A stretch of DNA of 64,000 bases. It comes from Diaphorobacter sp. HDW4B. GTDB taxonomy: Bacteria; Pseudomonadota; Gammaproteobacteria; Burkholderiales; Burkholderiaceae_C. The stretch is taken from assembly GCF_011305535.1 (NCBI RefSeq), contig NZ_CP049905.1:4772001-4836000 (forward strand). The letters run 5' to 3'. The notes beneath the pieces are model-generated. The model was given only the letters and a program-made list of their open reading frames with translations, ran no database searches and had not been told where the DNA came from. Both the position numbers and the translations under genes were made by a program. Positions 9,258 to 17,958 of the stretch are shown here, in pieces; the first letter of the stretch is position 1, and each line of letters begins with the position of its first letter.

Positions 9258-9472
9258 GTGACACGGCACTTTGCTTCGCTCGTGCTGGGTTCCACCCTCA
9301 CCCCAACCCTCTCCCACCAGCGGGCGAGGGGGCAATACCGGCCGCGCGATCCACGGACGAGTGCGACGGATCAAGCGCCGCAACGGAAGTAAAAAAATGG
9401 CGCAGAAGCTCGCACATAGGCATCTCGCGAAGTCGCGAGATGCAGCACGAGCAACGCGAAGTGCCGTGACAC
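9258..9472. repeat. Imperfect 30-bp inverted repeat enclosing a perfect 11-bp hairpin
   Basis: 9258-9287 and 9443-9472 are reverse complements at 26 of 30 positions, both containing GGCACTT and CTCGTGCTG in mirrored order. Directly before the right arm, GCATCTCGCGA (9420-9430) pairs perfectly with TCGCGAGATGC (9433-9443) around two bases. This is a second palindromic unit next to the 9080-9224 repeat. Confidence 0.65.
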
Positions 9473-9573
9473 ACCTCTTATGAAACCACTGACTCGCGGC
9501 GGTTGTCCGAACGGAGCGCCACGGCGCGAAGCTGAGTTCTGCCGCGTGTCCCCGAATTCAAGCGCATTTTTTG

Positions 9574-9622
9574 GTGACTTTTTTGTGCGCAAGCAAAAAA
9601 GTTACTGCCCCGCCGGGGGCAG
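9574..9622. repeat. Two adjacent hairpins
   Basis: GTGACTTTTTTG (9574-9585) pairs with CAAAAAAGTTAC (9594-9605) with one mismatch, and CTGCCCC (9605-9611) pairs with GGGGCAG (9616-9622) around GCCG. The layout parallels the 8997-9028 hairpin (pyrimidine-rich arm, then GC-rich segment), suggesting related intergenic elements bracketing this gap. Confidence 0.6.
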
Positions 9623-9952
9623 TCCCGGCCCCCGCAATCAAACCCCTCACAGCAGTAAGCCAAGAGAAAACCTACACAAACCCAACAACCACAAGCCCCA
9701 AACAAAAAAATCAAAAAACCACCAAGCAGTAAGAAATATCCATATGGACGAAGGAGTAGGGGTCTGTGTGTAGTCCCATCAGACGATGGTGAAAAGCCCC
9801 CACACAACGAGTATCCGTCTGCCAGAAACATTTGGCGAATTCCTTGTCTGATGGCGGTGATCGGGTTCCTGGTGTTCGACTGCCGCCGTCATGACTGCCA
9901 ATGCTTTGTTTGTTGTTTGTTTAAGAGAAACCTAACCTCGAGGAGACAGAAG

Positions 9953-11359
9953 ATGGAGAGCGTGATGATGATGATGAAAAAGAAAGGCAAGACCCCACTC
10001 GCTTTGGCGGTGGTGCTGATGCTGGCCGGTGCCACAGGCAGTGCGTTGGCCAAGGTGACCCCGGCGGAGGCGGAGCGTCTGGGCAAGGATCTGACCTGCA
10101 ATGGCGCGATCAAGGCGGGCAACAAGGAAGGCACGATTCCCGAGTTCACAGGCAAGTGGGTGGGTGCACCTGCCGGTACCGAATTCGTGAAGTCGAGCGG
10201 CAAGCATCCCGTGGACTACTACGCCAACGAGAAGCCGAGCTTCGTGATCACGGCAGAGAACATGGAGAAGTATGCCGACAAGCTGACTCCGGGCTTGAAG
10301 GCGATGTTCCAGAAATATCCAAAGACTTTCCAGATGCCGGTCTATCCCGGTCACCGCGATTTCCGTTATCCCGATGATGTCTGCGCGGTGGTGAAGAAGA
10401 ACGCCGTGGAAGCCGAGGTCACCGAAGGTGGCATGGGCGTGAAGGGCTTCATGGGCGGCATCCCGTTTCCGATGCCCAAGGACGGCAACGAAGCGCTGTG
10501 GAACAACCTGATCCCCGCGCGTGCCTACACCGAGTCCATCATCCGCGACATGGCCAATGTGCTGTCCGATGGTTCGATGACCTTTGGCCGCATGGAGAAC
10601 AATAACCTGGACATGACCAGCAACCCGAGCAATCGCGGCAAGCCGGTCGAAGGCGTGATGGCCTACAGCATGTCACGTGGTCTGTTGCCCGAGCGTGAAA
10701 AGGGTGGCGTGACGGTGTCGTCCGAGCCGCTGAATTTCAAGAAGGACAAGCGTCTGGCGTGGAGCTACGACGCCGGTACGCGTCGCGTGCGTCAGGTGCC
10801 CGAGTATGGTTTCGACCAGCCCATGGTGGGCACGGGCGGCAAGCTGACGATCGATTCCGACCGCCTGTTCAACGGCTCGCCAGAGCGCTACAACTGGAAG
10901 CTCAACGGTCGCCACGAAGTCTACATTCCAGCGAACGCCTACAAGATCCACCAGAGCAGCGTGAAGTACAAGGATCTGCTGACCGCTCAGCATGCCAATC
11001 CTGACTATATGCGTTACGAACTGCGCCGTGTCTGGGTGCTCGAAGGCACGCTCAAGGAAGGCTACCGCCACCTGTACGGCAAGCGCGTGATGTACCTCGA
11101 CGAGGACACCGGCCAGGCGATTCTGGGCGACATGTACGACGCACGTGGCCAGCTCTGGCAGTTCGCGCTGATCAACTACTACTACTCGCCGGACATCAAC
11201 GCATGGCACGCGGGCACGTCGTTCTATCACGACCTGAACTCGGGCAGCTACATGGCCTACAACATGTTCCAGGAACGCCAGACAGGTCCCGTGCTGAACA
11301 AGGGCAACCTCACTCCTGCCATGTACACACCGCAGGCTGCACGCGAGCTGGGCAACTGA
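9953..11359 (+). CDS. DUF1329 family exported protein
   Basis: A 468-residue protein recognised as DUF1329, a family with a LolA/LppX-like lipid-carrier fold expected in the periplasm or at the outer membrane. The N-terminus has Met and Lys repeats followed by a hydrophobic stretch ending GSALA, a type I signal peptide (about 32-34 residues). The ATG at 9953 is chosen from its GAGGAGA at 9939-9945; internal ATGs at 9965-9974 are alternatives. It is followed after 35 bases by a DUF1302 gene, the usual partner. The pair is common near hydrophobic-substrate catabolism in Pseudomonas and Comamonas relatives. A role in moving lipids or hydrophobic substrates across the envelope is inferred, not shown. 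Confidence 0.85.
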   Translation: MESVMMMMKKKGKTPLALAVVLMLAGATGSALAKVTPAEAERLGKDLTCNGAIKAGNKEGTIPEFTGKWVGAPAGTEFVKSSGKHPVDYYANEKPSFVITAENMEKYADKLTPGLKAMFQKYPKTFQMPVYPGHRDFRYPDDVCAVVKKNAVEAEVTEGGMGVKGFMGGIPFPMPKDGNEALWNNLIPARAYTESIIRDMANVLSDGSMTFGRMENNNLDMTSNPSNRGKPVEGVMAYSMSRGLLPEREKGGVTVSSEPLNFKKDKRLAWSYDAGTRRVRQVPEYGFDQPMVGTGGKLTIDSDRLFNGSPERYNWKLNGRHEVYIPANAYKIHQSSVKYKDLLTAQHANPDYMRYELRRVWVLEGTLKEGYRHLYGKRVMYLDEDTGQAILGDMYDARGQLWQFALINYYYSPDINAWHAGTSFYHDLNSGSYMAYNMFQERQTGPVLNKGNLTPAMYTPQAARELGN

Positions 11360-11394
11360 TAGACGTCGATCCAACCTACGAGTCACACAACAAC

Positions 11395-12957
11395 ATGCGC
11401 AACACAATCACTACAAGCCTCAAGCCGGTTGCAGTCGCCGCGCTGCTGACCATGGGCATGGGGGGCATCGCTCATTCCGGGGAAACGGTCGATCTGGGCG
11501 ATGGCCTGAAATTCGACTGGCGCCTGAACGCCAACTACACGCTGGGCACCCGCGTGAAGAGCCCGGACGCGCTGCTCTCCAGCGCCACGAAGAACGCCAA
11601 CGGCAACGATGGCACGAACAACTTCAAGAAGGGCGCGATCACGGCCAACCGTCTGGCGGCGCTGTTCGAGAGCAAGCTCTCCAAAGGCAGCTCGGGTCTG
11701 GTGTTCACGGCTTCGTCGTTCTATGACGATGCTTATCAGGGCCGCAACGACAACAACGGCGCTTCGACCAATCCCAACGCGGTGAATTCGCAGGCACCGT
11801 TTGACCACTTCAACAGCTGGACCGAGCGTTACCACGGCGGCTATACGCGTCTGCTGGATACCTACGCCTACACTGGTTTCGACATCGGCCAGACACGCGC
11901 CACCGTGCGTGTGGGTCGCCACGTCGTGAACTGGGGTGAGTCTTCGTTCTTCGCCAACATCTCGGCGGCGCAGGGGCCGTTCGACGGCACCAAGTCGGGC
12001 ATTCCTGGCACGGAGGTGAAGGAAGCGATCCTGCCCGAAGACCAGATCTCCGGCTCGCTGGAAGTCACTCCGGAACTCACGCTGCTCGGCCACGCGCAGT
12101 TCGGTTTCCATGAAACCATCGCACCCGGTGTCGGCTCGTTCCTGAGCACCAGCGATGTGACCGGCCCCGGTTCGAGCTGTCTTGGCCCCTACACCGCCAC
12201 TGGCGTCTGCCGCGGCGTGAACAAGGGCAACGACATTCGTCCTGGCAAGACCGGCCAATGGGGTATCGGCTCGCGCTACCGCGTGACCAACGAAACCGAA
12301 GTCGGTCTGTACTACCTGAACTACAACGATCGCACGCCGATGGTTGCAGTCAAGCCCGACTACAGCGCCTACCAGATCCGTTATTTCGACGACATCAAGC
12401 TGCTGGGCACGACGGTCAGCACCTCGTTCGGCAAGGTCTCGGCCTACGGTGAATTCACCTACCGCAAGGGCGCGCCAGCGCTGGTGGGCACGGCTTCGAC
12501 GGCCGTGCGTGCCAACATCATGCAGGGCAATATCGGTGGCTTCTACAACATCGGCCGCACACCCTTGGCCGACGACATGCAGTTCCTGGCCGAACTCTCC
12601 GCCGTGCGCATCAACAGCGTCGATGGCTACAGCACCAACGACCTGAGCTTCAAGACCCGCAACGGTCTGGCGTTCTCGGGCACCTGGGTTCTGAGCTATC
12701 CCGGCTTCATCGAAGGCTGGGACATGACCGTGCCGATGAGCTACTCGCGCCAACTGCGTGGTCGCACGCTGGCCGGTGGCGTGGGCGGCGAGGGCGATTC
12801 GCGCTACAGCGTCGGCGTGAACTTCGTTCGCAAGAGTGCGCTCACCATCGGCGTGACCTACCTGGGTTATCTGGGCGACGCTTCGCTCGATTCCAAGAAG
12901 TATCGCGCCATGGTCGATCGCGACCAGTTGTCGATCAACCTCAAGTATTCGTTCTGA
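11395..12957 (+). CDS. DUF1302 family outer-membrane protein
   Basis: A 520-residue protein of the DUF1302 family. A signal peptide is clear (hydrophobic AVAALLTMGMGGIAHSG), followed by alternating polar/aromatic beta-strand sequence and a final aromatic residue (NLKYSF), as in beta-barrel outer-membrane proteins. It starts 35 bases after the DUF1329 gene and is probably co-transcribed. The partner family and the fatty-acyl/steroid-like genes upstream suggest uptake of a hydrophobic compound (inference). The ATG at 11395 is preferred because the signal peptide begins there; a longer frame from 11203 would overlap the DUF1329 gene. Confidence 0.85.
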   Translation: MRNTITTSLKPVAVAALLTMGMGGIAHSGETVDLGDGLKFDWRLNANYTLGTRVKSPDALLSSATKNANGNDGTNNFKKGAITANRLAALFESKLSKGSSGLVFTASSFYDDAYQGRNDNNGASTNPNAVNSQAPFDHFNSWTERYHGGYTRLLDTYAYTGFDIGQTRATVRVGRHVVNWGESSFFANISAAQGPFDGTKSGIPGTEVKEAILPEDQISGSLEVTPELTLLGHAQFGFHETIAPGVGSFLSTSDVTGPGSSCLGPYTATGVCRGVNKGNDIRPGKTGQWGIGSRYRVTNETEVGLYYLNYNDRTPMVAVKPDYSAYQIRYFDDIKLLGTTVSTSFGKVSAYGEFTYRKGAPALVGTASTAVRANIMQGNIGGFYNIGRTPLADDMQFLAELSAVRINSVDGYSTNDLSFKTRNGLAFSGTWVLSYPGFIEGWDMTVPMSYSRQLRGRTLAGGVGGEGDSRYSVGVNFVRKSALTIGVTYLGYLGDASLDSKKYRAMVDRDQLSINLKYSF

Positions 12958-13142
12958 TGACGGCTTGAAGGTCGATATCTTCATCGACGGTTATGGGCTG
13001 CATTTTCAATACCTTGTTTGATTGCGCCGCGCCCCATGACCGTTTGATGGATCGGCAAAGTATGGAGAAAAGTCGTTCACCGACCGCGCCGCATTTGGCG
13101 TGGAGCGGGCGGTGAGCGCAAGGATTTTTTCGGGAGAACGCC

Positions 13143-14252
13143 ATGCGCACCCATCTGAAACGGCTGCTCGCGTTGGCCGTCATCTTCTGCACTGGCGTCG
13201 TCAGCGCCCAGTCCATCCACAACCTGTTTCCCACCTTGCCCGCCATGCCGGAAATCGCTCCCATGGCACCACCCACCGTGCTGCTGAGCGACACGCAGGG
13301 CAATATCCGATTCAACAGCAGCAGCCCCTATGATCTGGACGTGCTGCTGCACCAATCCACCAAGGCCGCGCCCACTGCAGGCATGGGCAAGCTGCTGCTG
13401 CCCCCGCAGGCCAGCGACGCCACGCCCGTGCCGGCCATGGTGATTCTGCCTGGCGGCTCCGGCGTGCTGCCGGGCCGTGAGTTCGAGCTGGCTCAGCAGC
13501 TCACACGCAACGGCATCGCAGCCTTGGTGATCGACTACTACCAGCCGCGCGGCATCAACGACGACACGCCTTACCGCATCAAGCTGCTGGGCGCATCCGA
13601 ATTCGACGTGATGGCCGACGCTTATGCAGCGCTGCGCGCCCTGAATCGCCACCCCGCCATCGACGCGCGCCGCATCGGCCTGATCGGCTACTCGCGCGGC
13701 GGCATGGTCGCGCGCATGAGCATGGACGAGCGCATGCGCGCCCAACTCGCCCCCAAGGTGCCTGCATTCGCGCTGCATGTGGATTTCTACGGCCCCTGTT
13801 TTGAAGAGTTGCGAACCCAGAAAACCACGGGTGCGCCGCTGCTCAGCTTTCGTTCGGGTGAGGACGAATCCAACGACTTGGTCGCCTGCGCCACCGCCGA
13901 ATCACGCCTGCGCAAGGCAGGCTCGCAGGTCAACGCCGTCGTCTTTGCCAAGGCCGGGCACGACTGGGACAGCAGCGAACCCCGCACGGTAGCCGCCGAC
14001 AGGCCTTATCTGCGCGGCTGCACCGTGAAGTTCGACGCCAGGGCGATTCCCAGCGTGCGCGGCCATGCCCTGATCCCCGCCAACGCCAGCCCGGATCGCG
14101 AGACGCGGATGAAGCTGCGTGCGCAAAGTGGCAAGCTGCTGGGCGATTGCGTGAAGATCGGCTATGTGAGCGGCAGGGATGATGAGGTGAAATCGGCTTC
14201 ACATTCCGTGCTCATGCATTTTTTGACGTCGCAATTGAAAAGGGAGGATTGA
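13143..14252 (+). CDS. Exported alpha/beta hydrolase, dienelactone-hydrolase-like
   Basis: A 369-residue protein with a signal peptide (residues about 1-21, ending VVSAQ) and an alpha/beta-hydrolase domain. The nucleophile elbow is GYSRGG near residue 182, with candidate acid GEDESND and base KAGHDWD, so a Ser-Asp-His triad is complete. It lies 185 bases after the DUF1302 gene with its own leader, starting at the ATG after a GGAGAACGCC at 13133-13142. Exported members of this family hydrolyse esters or lactones. The substrate is unknown; an ester that feeds the upstream beta-oxidation genes is one possibility. Confidence 0.8.
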   Translation: MRTHLKRLLALAVIFCTGVVSAQSIHNLFPTLPAMPEIAPMAPPTVLLSDTQGNIRFNSSSPYDLDVLLHQSTKAAPTAGMGKLLLPPQASDATPVPAMVILPGGSGVLPGREFELAQQLTRNGIAALVIDYYQPRGINDDTPYRIKLLGASEFDVMADAYAALRALNRHPAIDARRIGLIGYSRGGMVARMSMDERMRAQLAPKVPAFALHVDFYGPCFEELRTQKTTGAPLLSFRSGEDESNDLVACATAESRLRKAGSQVNAVVFAKAGHDWDSSEPRTVAADRPYLRGCTVKFDARAIPSVRGHALIPANASPDRETRMKLRAQSGKLLGDCVKIGYVSGRDDEVKSASHSVLMHFLTSQLKRED

Positions 14253-14360
14253 TCTCAGGCGACCTCGGTGGTATTTCGGTGTATGATGAAATCAGTTCTG
14301 ATCTTTGCTGATCAGTTTCATGCATCCAATGCTTGCCGGGAGTTAGACCTCTCAGCCCTC

Positions 14361-14387
14361 GCCACCTCCGGGTGGCTTCTTTTTTTG
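14361..14387 (+). terminator. Rho-independent terminator
   Basis: GCCACC (14361-14366) pairs with GGTGGC (14371-14376), followed by a T-rich run at 14377-14386. Oriented for plus-strand transcripts, it would end the exported hydrolase mRNA before the convergent response-regulator gene. Confidence 0.8.
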
Positions 14388-14405
14388 GCAATGAGAAAAG
14401 CGATC

Positions 14406-15128
14406 TCAGCTCTCTCCCAGCGCTTCCAGCCGATACCCCACACCATAGACCGACCGGATCGGCTCCTCCTCGCTGCCTGCATCCAGCAGCTTGCGGCGCA
14501 GGTTCTTGATGTGGCTGTCGATGGTGCGGTCCACGACGACGCGGTGGTCGGGGTAGAGGCGGTTCATGAGGTGGTCGCGTGACCAGACGCGCAGTGGCGT
14601 GGATGCGAGTGTGCTGAGCAGGCGGAATTCGACGGGGGTGAGGTCGAGCGGCTTGCCGTGAAATGATGCCGCGAAGTTGGCCTCGTCGATCTCCAGCACG
14701 CGTGCCATCTGCGCAGGCGAATGGCGGTAGCGACGCAGTACGGCGATGACGCGGGCGACGACTTCCTTGGGGCTGAAGGGTTTGCAGACATAGTCGTCGG
14801 CGCCCACCTGCAGGCCGAGCAAACGATCCACCTCGTCCACGCGGGCAGTCACCATGATGATGGGCACTTCGCTGCGCGCGCGCAGGTCGCGGCAGATGTC
14901 CACGCCGCTGCGGTGGGGGAGCATCAGGTCTAGCAGGATCAGGTCGTGGTGGCGCTGAGTGTAGGCGTCGAGCACCTGCGCGCCGTCGGCAATCCATTCG
15001 GTGCGAAAGCCAGCGGCCTTGAGATAGTCGCCCAGCACGGAGGCGAGACGCGGTTCGTCTTCCACGATGAGGATGAGCGCGCCTTGCGTGGCTGCGGTGA
15101 TGGGATCGAGTGGCATCGCCGTCGTCAT
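14406..15128 (-). CDS. baeR: Response regulator, OmpR/BaeR type
   Basis: A 240-residue regulator with an N-terminal receiver domain (acidic pocket E23-D24, phospho-acceptor Asp 67 in LLDLMLP, Lys in CKPFSPKE) and a C-terminal winged-helix DNA-binding domain (VDRTIDSHIKNLRRKL). Over its length it closely parallels Escherichia coli BaeR, including GADDYVCKPFSPKEVVAR and RSVYGVGYR. It is encoded downstream of the sensor kinase with an ATGA overlap, which fixes the start at 15128; an internal ATG at 15116 is less likely. It probably controls the divergent RND operon; that link is inferred from position and from the known BaeR-mdtABC relationship. Confidence 0.88.
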   Translation of the reverse strand: MTTAMPLDPITAATQGALILIVEDEPRLASVLGDYLKAAGFRTEWIADGAQVLDAYTQRHHDLILLDLMLPHRSGVDICRDLRARSEVPIIMVTARVDEVDRLLGLQVGADDYVCKPFSPKEVVARVIAVLRRYRHSPAQMARVLEIDEANFAASFHGKPLDLTPVEFRLLSTLASTPLRVWSRDHLMNRLYPDHRVVVDRTIDSHIKNLRRKLLDAGSEEEPIRSVYGVGYRLEALGES

Positions 15129-16531
15129 GATGGTAGTTGTTGTAGTTGTTGTTGCAGCAGGGGGATGCGGATGTGGATGCGCAGGCCGCCAAGCGACGAG
15201 GCATCGGCGTGGATGCTGCCGCCGTGTGACTCCACGATGTTTCTGCAGATGGCGAGACCCAGTCCGCTGCCGCCGCTGGCGCGGTTGCGCGAGGCTTCGA
15301 TGCGGTAGAAGCGGTCGAACAATCGCTCGCGCAACGCGGCTTCGACGCCGGGGGCCGAGTCTTCGATGATGACCTGCGCTTCGCCGCCTGCCCGATGGAC
15401 CTGTGCGTGGATCTGGCCGTTTGCGTCGGTGTAGCGGATGGCGTTTTCGAGCAGGTTGGACATGAGCTGCAGCAGCCGGCTCTCGTCGCCGTGGATGAAG
15501 ACGGGCTCGTCCTGCGCGTTGACTTGCAGATCGAGGCCGCTGTCGGCCGCGCGGGCCTGCACGTTGGATGCGGCTGCCTGCACGATGCGGTGCAGGTCGA
15601 TGGCCTCGAATTCGTAGCTGAACTGGCCGGTCTGCGTGACCGCCAGATCGTGGAAATCGTCCACCAGCTTGTTGAGTTGCTGAACCTCGCTTTGCAGCGG
15701 CGCGAGCGTGCTCTGGTTCATGGGGCGGATGCCGTCCTGAATCGCTTCGAGCTCGGCCTTGAGCACGGCCAGCGGCGTGCGCAATTCGTGCGAGATGTCG
15801 GCCATGAAGGCGCGGCGGTTGTGCTCGATGTTCTCCAGTTTGCTGGCAAGCTGCGAGATGTCGCCCGCAAGCTGGTCGAGTTCGTCGCGGTTCAAGGCCG
15901 TGATGCGCTGTGTGTAGTCTCCCAGCGCCAGCTTGTGCACGAATTGGGTGAGCACCTTCAGGCGCTTGAGCAAGGTGCTGGTGAGCAGCAACGCCAACAC
16001 GGCGGCGACCAGCACGGACGTTGCGCCGTTGACCCACCAGGCGCGGACCTGGGCGTTGTAGAAGCGAACGTCGCCCGAGGCAATCGCCTTTTGAAACGGC
16101 ACCATGGCAAGCCAGCCTACCTGCTTGCCATGCGATTCGATGGGCAGGCGAATGGCGTCCTGCGCGGCGTTGGCGTTGCCGACGACGAGCTTTTCATTCA
16201 TGTCGATGAGCGCAAAACGCGGCACCGCGCCGGTCTGGTCGGATACGGACGGAATGCCGAGCGTGGGCGGCTCGTCTTGCGCGCCGCGCGGGCGCATCAG
16301 GTGGAACCATTCGCGTGGATTGCGCCGTGCGAAATCCCAGCTGTTCTCTTTTTCGTATTCAGCGATCAGGCGCGGCATCACCTCGCGCATGCGCTCGACG
16401 CCCTGGTCGTTCAGGTAACCCATGAAATCGCGCATGAACAGAATGCGGCCCAGCACGCCGTTGATGGCAAGCACCGTGGCGCAGGCCACCAGAATGGCGA
16501 TGAAGAGTTTGGCGGACAACCTCAGTTTCAT
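15125..16531 (-). CDS. baeS: Sensor histidine kinase, BaeS type
   Basis: A 468-residue inner-membrane kinase: transmembrane segment about 7-25, periplasmic sensor region, second segment about 169-187, HAMP region to about 240, H-box FMADISHELRTPL with phospho-acceptor His 248, and an ATPase domain with N-box and GSGLGLAIC. Sequence parallels to E. coli BaeS are strong in the cytoplasmic half (ELEAIQDG, FYRxEASRNRASGGSG). Start at 16531 is chosen because the membrane helix begins there; an upstream ATG at 16576 adds a Pro-rich stretch of doubtful use. No good Shine-Dalgarno is seen. The likely stimulus is envelope stress or toxic compounds, as for BaeS. Confidence 0.87.
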   Translation of the reverse strand: MKLRLSAKLFIAILVACATVLAINGVLGRILFMRDFMGYLNDQGVERMREVMPRLIAEYEKENSWDFARRNPREWFHLMRPRGAQDEPPTLGIPSVSDQTGAVPRFALIDMNEKLVVGNANAAQDAIRLPIESHGKQVGWLAMVPFQKAIASGDVRFYNAQVRAWWVNGATSVLVAAVLALLLTSTLLKRLKVLTQFVHKLALGDYTQRITALNRDELDQLAGDISQLASKLENIEHNRRAFMADISHELRTPLAVLKAELEAIQDGIRPMNQSTLAPLQSEVQQLNKLVDDFHDLAVTQTGQFSYEFEAIDLHRIVQAAASNVQARAADSGLDLQVNAQDEPVFIHGDESRLLQLMSNLLENAIRYTDANGQIHAQVHRAGGEAQVIIEDSAPGVEAALRERLFDRFYRIEASRNRASGGSGLGLAICRNIVESHGGSIHADASSLGGLRIHIRIPLLQQQLQQLPS

Positions 16532-16628
16532 GGGCGGAGGGGGTGTACTTGGGGCACTTGTGGCGAAGGCAGCCATTGGGCACCAAGGCGGCTCTGCTCG
16601 TCAACACGGCCTTGGGCAGCGCCGCAAG

Positions 16629-16657
16629 TGTGCAGGGAATTCCATACTTCCTGCACA
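16629..16657. promoter_or_regulatory. Inverted repeat between baeS and the RND operon
   Basis: TGTGCAGG (16629-16636) and CCTGCACA (16650-16657) are exact 8-bp arms around 13 bases, in the 170-base divergent region, 45 bases before the adaptor start. The position suits an operator for the BaeR-like regulator, but the sequence does not resemble the known E. coli BaeR box, so the assignment is only a candidate. Confidence 0.45.
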
Positions 16658-16701
16658 TTTGGAGCCGACCATGGGTGCTTCCCAATCAGAACTCCCGTCA
16701 G

Positions 16702-17946
16702 ATGGCTTCGTTCCCGTGCTCTTTTTCCGGCAGGCGGTCTTTCAGCCGCCTTTCTTTTTTGTCTCTCGCGCTGGTCGCTGCAGGACTGGTGGCCGGCTGC
16801 GGCAAGCAGCAGGCGGGAGCGCCGGGCGGGCCCGGTGGGCCGGGTGGTGCGCGTACGGCCGTGGTCAGCGTGCAGCCGGTGGTGGCGCAGCAACTGGTGA
16901 TGGAGCAGTCGCTCGTCGGTCGCACCGCCGCGCACATGGTCTCCGATGTGCGGCCGCAGGTTGGCGGCATCATCTTGAAGCGGCTGTTCACTGAAGGCCA
17001 GACTGTGAAGGCCGGGCAGGTGCTTTATCAGCTCGATCCGCGCACTTATGAGGCGGCGGTGGACAGCGCCAAGGGCCAGCTTGCGCAGGCCGAAGCCGCT
17101 GTGCTGGCCGCCAAACCGAAGGCAGAGCGTTATCAGAATCTGGTGAAGATCGACGCGATCAGCAAGCAGGATGGTGACGATGCCATCGCCACGCTGCGCC
17201 AGAACGAAGCGGCCGTGGTGTCTGCCAAGGCGGCGGTGCGCACGGCGCAGATCAACATGGAATTCACGAAGGTGACCGCGCCGATCAGCGGTCGCATCGG
17301 CACCTCGACCTACACGCCGGGTGCGCTGGTCACGGCCAACCAGACCAATGCGCTCACGACGATTCAGCAGCTCGATCCCATCTATGTGGACGTGACGCAG
17401 ACGAGCGCCCAGTTGCTCGCGCTGCGCAAGCAGATTGCCAGCGGTGCGCTCAAGGCCGTCGATGGCCGCGTGCCGGTGAAGATCGTGCTTGAAGACGGCA
17501 GCACCTATGCGCAAAAGGGCACGCTGGAATTCATCGGCACGTCGGTGGACACGGGCACGGGCAATGTTTCGCTGCGCGCCATGGTGCCCAATCCCGATGG
17601 CTTGCTGCTGCCCGGAACCTACGTGAAAGCGGTGATGCCTTCTGCGGTGAACGACAAGGCGATTCTGCTGTCGCAAAGCGTGGTGAGCCGCAATACGCGT
17701 GGCGAGCCGGTGGTCAAGCTGGTGGCTGTGGACGGCAAGGTGGAAGAGCGCCTGATCCAGACCGGCGACGCCATCAAGGATCAGTGGGTCGTGACCAGTG
17801 GCCTGAAGGAAGGCGAGCAGGTCATCGTGAGCGGCGCAAGCAATGCGCGCGGTGGACAGCAGGTGCAGATTGCGGACAAGAATGCCGCGGCTCCGGCGCA
17901 GCCAGCGAGCGCAGCGAGTGCGGCAAGCACCGCCGGTGGTCAGTAA
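16702..17946 (+). CDS. RND efflux periplasmic adaptor (AcrA/MexA family)
   Basis: A 414-residue membrane-fusion protein linking the inner-membrane pump to the outer-membrane channel. It has a lipoprotein signal with lipobox LVAGC (Cys about residue 33), a Gly/Pro-rich linker, a barrel-sandwich hybrid domain, an alpha-helical hairpin (AKGQLAQAEAAVLAAKPKAE), the KVTAPISGRIG motif, and a C-terminal Ala/Gln-rich tail. The ATG at 16702 is chosen because it places the basic n-region directly before the hydrophobic core; the frame is open further upstream. It heads a three-gene operon with the pump 12 bases downstream. Confidence 0.92.
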   Translation: MASFPCSFSGRRSFSRLSFLSLALVAAGLVAGCGKQQAGAPGGPGGPGGARTAVVSVQPVVAQQLVMEQSLVGRTAAHMVSDVRPQVGGIILKRLFTEGQTVKAGQVLYQLDPRTYEAAVDSAKGQLAQAEAAVLAAKPKAERYQNLVKIDAISKQDGDDAIATLRQNEAAVVSAKAAVRTAQINMEFTKVTAPISGRIGTSTYTPGALVTANQTNALTTIQQLDPIYVDVTQTSAQLLALRKQIASGALKAVDGRVPVKIVLEDGSTYAQKGTLEFIGTSVDTGTGNVSLRAMVPNPDGLLLPGTYVKAVMPSAVNDKAILLSQSVVSRNTRGEPVVKLVAVDGKVEERLIQTGDAIKDQWVVTSGLKEGEQVIVSGASNARGGQQVQIADKNAAAPAQPASAASAASTAGGQ

Positions 17947-17958
17947 GAAGGAGCCCGG

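Larger units (their letters stand above)
8878..9952. other. Non-coding region with dense inverted repeats
   Basis: About 1,075 bases without a convincing gene. It contains at least five hairpins or inverted repeats (listed separately) and a stretch near 9295-9331 with CCCTCACCCCAACCCTCTCC and a G-rich counterpart, a motif often met in intergenic DNA of Burkholderiales. Short open frames on both strands cross the repeats, have Arg/Pro-rich low-complexity translations and no plausible ribosome-binding site, and are not called. The last roughly 170 bases are the leader and probable promoter region of the DUF1329 gene. Confidence 0.7.

Noticed and set aside
8888-9392. Several overlapping open frames of 60-160 codons on both strands
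   Set aside because: They cross the inverted repeats, give Arg/Pro-rich low-complexity proteins without a known domain, and have no ribosome-binding site. They are by-products of high GC and the repeats.
9478-9831. A 117-codon minus-strand frame with hydrophobic Gly/Phe/Leu-rich translation
   Set aside because: The hydrophobicity comes from poly-A/T and GC-rich repeat sequence read in one frame; no start signal and no conserved neighbour supports it.
12971-12988. GTCGAT/ATCGAC stem after the DUF1302 gene as a terminator
   Set aside because: The stem is only six pairs, has a weak loop and no T-run, so it is not listed as a terminator.
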